Source: Algoriphagus marinus (GTDB taxonomy: Bacteria > Bacteroidota > Bacteroidia > Cytophagales > Cyclobacteriaceae). From it: 64,000 nt of DNA. Position 1 is the stretch's first letter. Every line of letters starts with the position of its first letter. Both the position numbers and the translations under genes were made by a program. Shown here one piece after another: positions 61,690 through 64,000 of this stretch. Location: assembly GCF_001936475.1 (NCBI RefSeq), contig NZ_MSPQ01000004.1:62001-126000 (forward strand). The letters run 5' to 3'. The notes beneath the pieces were generated by a model. The model was not told the DNA's origin. It saw nothing but the letters and a program-made list of their open reading frames with translations, and ran no database searches.

Positions 61690-62168
61690 ACTTTATAAAT
61701 CAATGCAGTACAATAAGCTGAAACCCCTTCCTCTCTACCCACAAACCCCAAATTTTCGGTAGTTGTCGCTTTGATGGATAGATCTTCTTCTGAGACATTC
61801 ATTACCTCAGAAAGGCAGGCCTTCATGGCAGGAATATGTGGATTTACTTTTGGAAGTTGTAAACAAATGGTAGTGTCTAAATTCCCGACTTCATAACCAT
61901 GCTCCCGGATAAGTTTCATGACTTCATCCAAGAGAATCTTACTGTCGATCCCCTTGTATTTTGGGTCTTTGTCTGAAAAATGATAACCTATATCTCTTAA
62001 GTTTGCTGCTCCCAAGAGCGCATCGCAGATCACGTGAATTAACACATCGGCATCTGAATGGCCTACTGCTCCTTTTTCATGGGGGACTTTGATTCCACCA
62101 AGCCAAAAATCATATCCCTCTCGAAGTTGGTGGACATCGTAACCGAATCCAATTCTGAATTTGTTCAT
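61686..62168 (-). CDS. ispF: 2-C-methyl-D-erythritol 2,4-cyclodiphosphate synthase IspF
   Basis: The 160-residue enzyme of the MEP isoprenoid pathway begins MNKFRIGFGYDVHQLREG, with the zinc-binding GYDVH (residues 9-13), then GHSDADVLIHVICDALLGA and GDIGYHF-like RDIGYHFSDKDPKYKG. ATG 62168 overlaps the M16 peptidase stop (ATGA), and its own stop overlaps mnmD in the same way. An upstream in-frame start is ignored. Confidence 0.96.
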   Translation of the reverse strand: MNKFRIGFGYDVHQLREGYDFWLGGIKVPHEKGAVGHSDADVLIHVICDALLGAANLRDIGYHFSDKDPKYKGIDSKILLDEVMKLIREHGYEVGNLDTTICLQLPKVNPHIPAMKACLSEVMNVSEEDLSIKATTTENLGFVGREEGVSAYCTALIYKV

Positions 62169-63406
62169 GTTAGTAATGATTGATAATGTAAGACTGAGGC
62201 ATTTTCTTCCCGAATCAATAGGTTTGCCCAAGAGAGAATGTCCTCTTTTCCTAGTTCAGATTTTTTTTCAAATTCCTCCCAATATAAATCCGGATTTCCA
62301 AGATGTGCATAATATGCAAGGTTCATAGCACGATTAATTAGCTTGATGGATTCATAGGTCTTCATTGCGATTCCTTGATTCTTGACCTTCTGAAGGGAAT
62401 GTTCGGAAATGTCACTTGTCAAAAACTGAGTTACTACCTGATCCAGAATTTCCTCTGCTTCTTTTGAATTAACACCTTGCTCCATTTTGCCGGAAAATAT
62501 AAGTAAACCAGGATCTACTGATCCTAAAATAAAAGCACTGATTGAGGCAAAGTGTTTTCCGTTTTTCACCAAGGTCTGCTCTAAAATTGAGGAATTTCCC
62601 GATCCTAAAAGATCGGTGATTAAATCAGCTTCCAGATATCCTTTTTCTAGCTTCGCTGGCATTCGATAAGCTTTGTATAGCGCGTCTGTGGGTACTTTTG
62701 CTTCTATGAATTTTTCCCGCTTGACCGTCTGTTGGCTATCCCTGGGAATTGACTTTCTTGAAATCCAATGATTCGGAATATCCCCAAACCATTTCGTGGC
62801 TAATCTTTCCATTTCTTTGGGGTCAAGAGCACCTGCTAATACTAATACGGCATTACCAGGCTGGTAATTAGTTTCATAAAAATCTAAAACATCCTCACGT
62901 GTAAAATTCTCAATATCTTCAGTTTTCTGACCGATTGTTGGCCATTTGTATGGATGAGAATCGAAAGCCATATCTCTCAAATGGTGGAATGCGTCACCAT
63001 AGGGTTGATTGAGGTAGCGTTGTTTGTATTCTTCAAGAACCACTTTTCGTTGGGTCTCGATGGTTTTTTCGCTCAGGGTCAATTGTAGCATCCGATCAGA
63101 CTCCAACCAGAACGCTGTCTCAATATTTGCCGCCGGCAAAGTGATGTAATAGTTTGTAATGTCTGGACTGGTAAATGCATTGCAAGCCCCTCCAACGCGC
63201 TCTAACTCTCTATCAAAAACCGGAACATTGGCCGAGCTACCAAACATCAAATGTTCAAAGAAATGTGCTAGCCCAGTTTTGCCGGATGTTTCATTTTTTG
63301 AACCCACTTTGTAGAGAAGGTTGAAAACTGCCATTTTGCTGCCTAGATCTTGGTGAATGATCACTTCTAAGCCGTTTTTGAGGAAAAATCGATGGTATGG
63401 AATCAT
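62165..63406 (-). CDS. M16-family zinc peptidase
   Basis: The 413-residue protein has the inverted zinc motif HFFEHLMF (HxxEH, about residues 48-55) with the third ligand expected in ETQRKVVLEEYKQR (about 117-130). The second M16 domain follows. It degrades peptides or processes proteins; there is no signal peptide. It is the first gene of the M16-ispF-mnmD chain with 4-nt overlaps. Confidence 0.9.
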   Translation of the reverse strand: MIPYHRFFLKNGLEVIIHQDLGSKMAVFNLLYKVGSKNETSGKTGLAHFFEHLMFGSSANVPVFDRELERVGGACNAFTSPDITNYYITLPAANIETAFWLESDRMLQLTLSEKTIETQRKVVLEEYKQRYLNQPYGDAFHHLRDMAFDSHPYKWPTIGQKTEDIENFTREDVLDFYETNYQPGNAVLVLAGALDPKEMERLATKWFGDIPNHWISRKSIPRDSQQTVKREKFIEAKVPTDALYKAYRMPAKLEKGYLEADLITDLLGSGNSSILEQTLVKNGKHFASISAFILGSVDPGLLIFSGKMEQGVNSKEAEEILDQVVTQFLTSDISEHSLQKVKNQGIAMKTYESIKLINRAMNLAYYAHLGNPDLYWEEFEKKSELGKEDILSWANLLIREENASVLHYQSLLT

Positions 63407-63588
63407 ATTTCTTGGATAACAAAGCTAATGCTTTTGCTAAATTCGAGCGATTTTAATGATAAGATATACAAGTTGAACAAGTTAAAATCTCCGTTGATAT
63501 AAGGAAAACTGATAATTTGAAAAAAATGATAAACTTTGTCTGAGCTCTTTATGTTCTCGATGACTCAGAAATACACCTGCCTTTACCT

Positions 63589-63678
63589 ATGAAATCGAGC
63601 ATGACTAAAAAGTCAAAAACTAGGATTATTTACTTCTGCGAGATTCCATATGGCCTTAAAAAAAACAAAATATAATCA
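63589..63678 (+). repeat. Leader repeat, copy D (upstream of bshC)
   Basis: Starts ATGAAATCGAGCATGAC, contains TGCGAGATTCCATATGGCC and ends AAAATATAATCAT directly before the bshC ATG at 63679. It is 90 nt long, without a palindrome. Its frame has no stop and is in phase with bshC, so initiation at 63589 would add 30 residues to BshC. Confidence 0.88.
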
Positions 63679-64000
63679 TATGAAAAAACACTGCATCGAA
63701 CTCGATCAAACAGGACAATTTTCAAGATTTTTTCTAGATTATATTCAAGGTAAATCAGCTCTAAAGCCATTTTATACTCATCTTCCCGCTCTTTCCAGTT
63801 TTCAATCTGCGATAGAAAAGAAGGTTTTTGATCAGGAGAAGCGAGATGTTTTGGTGAAAAGCTTGAAAAAGCAATATTCGGGAGTTGAATTAACAGAGGC
63901 TGTTGCTCAAAATATTGAAAAGCTGTCAGACTCAAAGACTTTTACTGTTACAACTGGGCATCAGCTTAATCTATTTACAGGGCCACTTTATTTCATTTAT
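63679..64000 (+). CDS. bshC: Bacillithiol biosynthesis cysteine-adding enzyme BshC (3' partial)
   Basis: The first 107 codons are present, running off the right edge. The frame is open, and SDSKTFTVTTGHQLNLFTGPLYFIY near codons 83-107 is the BshC family signature. BshC adds cysteine to glucosaminyl-malate in bacillithiol synthesis, matching the YpdA-type reductase at 3430-4398. ATG 63679 is preferred because it gives the conserved N-terminus (MKKHCIELDQTGQFSRFF). It abuts leader-repeat copy D. Confidence 0.9.

Noticed and set aside
1..64000. tRNA, rRNA, prophage or transposase genes
   Set aside because: None could be recognised by eye in this window; a covariance or profile search would be needed to exclude short RNAs.

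Overview
The window looks like chromosomal DNA of a Bacteroidota bacterium, most likely an Algoriphagus/Cyclobacteriaceae-type member of the Cytophagales. The evidence is gene content: a TonB-dependent receptor with a CarboxypepD_reg domain paired with DUF4249, PorT of the type IX secretion system downstream of ubiE/menG, DUF4221, DUF5606 and DUF3810 families, and bacillithiol genes. Promoter-like TAnnTTTG -7 boxes and A-rich translation starts also fit. No rRNA, tRNA, CRISPR array, IS element or prophage was recognised.

Layout. 1-7.3 kb: a DeoR-family regulator cut by the left edge, a histidine-phosphatase lipoprotein, an RluA-type pseudouridine synthase, a DUF4221 lipoprotein, NRDE and YpdA-like genes, an old yellow enzyme and an SDR. 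7.3-9.9 kb: a BlaI/BlaR1-like pair behind three identical-architecture dyads. 10.1-11.2 kb: a Fic protein behind four helically phased repeats. 11.2-14.0 kb: one carboxypeptidase-regulatory/plug gene broken by an in-frame stop. 14.7-15.9 kb: a TetA-like MFS pump. 16.2-31.8 kb: the complete division and cell wall (dcw) cluster mraZ-rsmH-ftsL-ftsI-murE-mraY-murD-ftsW-murG-murC-ftsQ-ftsA-ftsZ, headed by four decameric MraZ boxes. 31.8-38.3 kb: FMN reductase, purine nucleoside phosphorylase, methyltransferase, TonB receptor/DUF4249. 38.4-41.4 kb: small proteins and two toxin-antitoxin modules on either side of xerD. 41.6-55.3 kb: aroQ, a SerC-like aminotransferase, marC, rnhA, a sugar epimerase, engB, menG-porT, SDR-dipeptidase, ThuA, Nfu, DUF3810, degenerate M23, EamA. 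55.4-64 kb: dusB, CPBP protease, DUF2007, cdsA, glutamate dehydrogenase, psd, mnmD-ispF-M16 operon, and the start of bshC.

Linked functions: the dcw cluster covers lipid II synthesis from MurC to MurG plus septation; cdsA and psd are both phospholipid synthesis genes; YpdA (3.4-4.4 kb) and BshC (right edge) are both bacillithiol functions; PorT marks type IX secretion.

The most unusual feature is a dispersed repeat of about 85-94 nt (excluding inserted palindromes). Five copies end exactly at the start codons of five unrelated genes: the histidine phosphatase, the RluA-type synthase, murD, aroQ and bshC. Three copies carry palindromes inserted at different internal positions. It looks like a mobile translational leader, and I do not recognise it as a described element.
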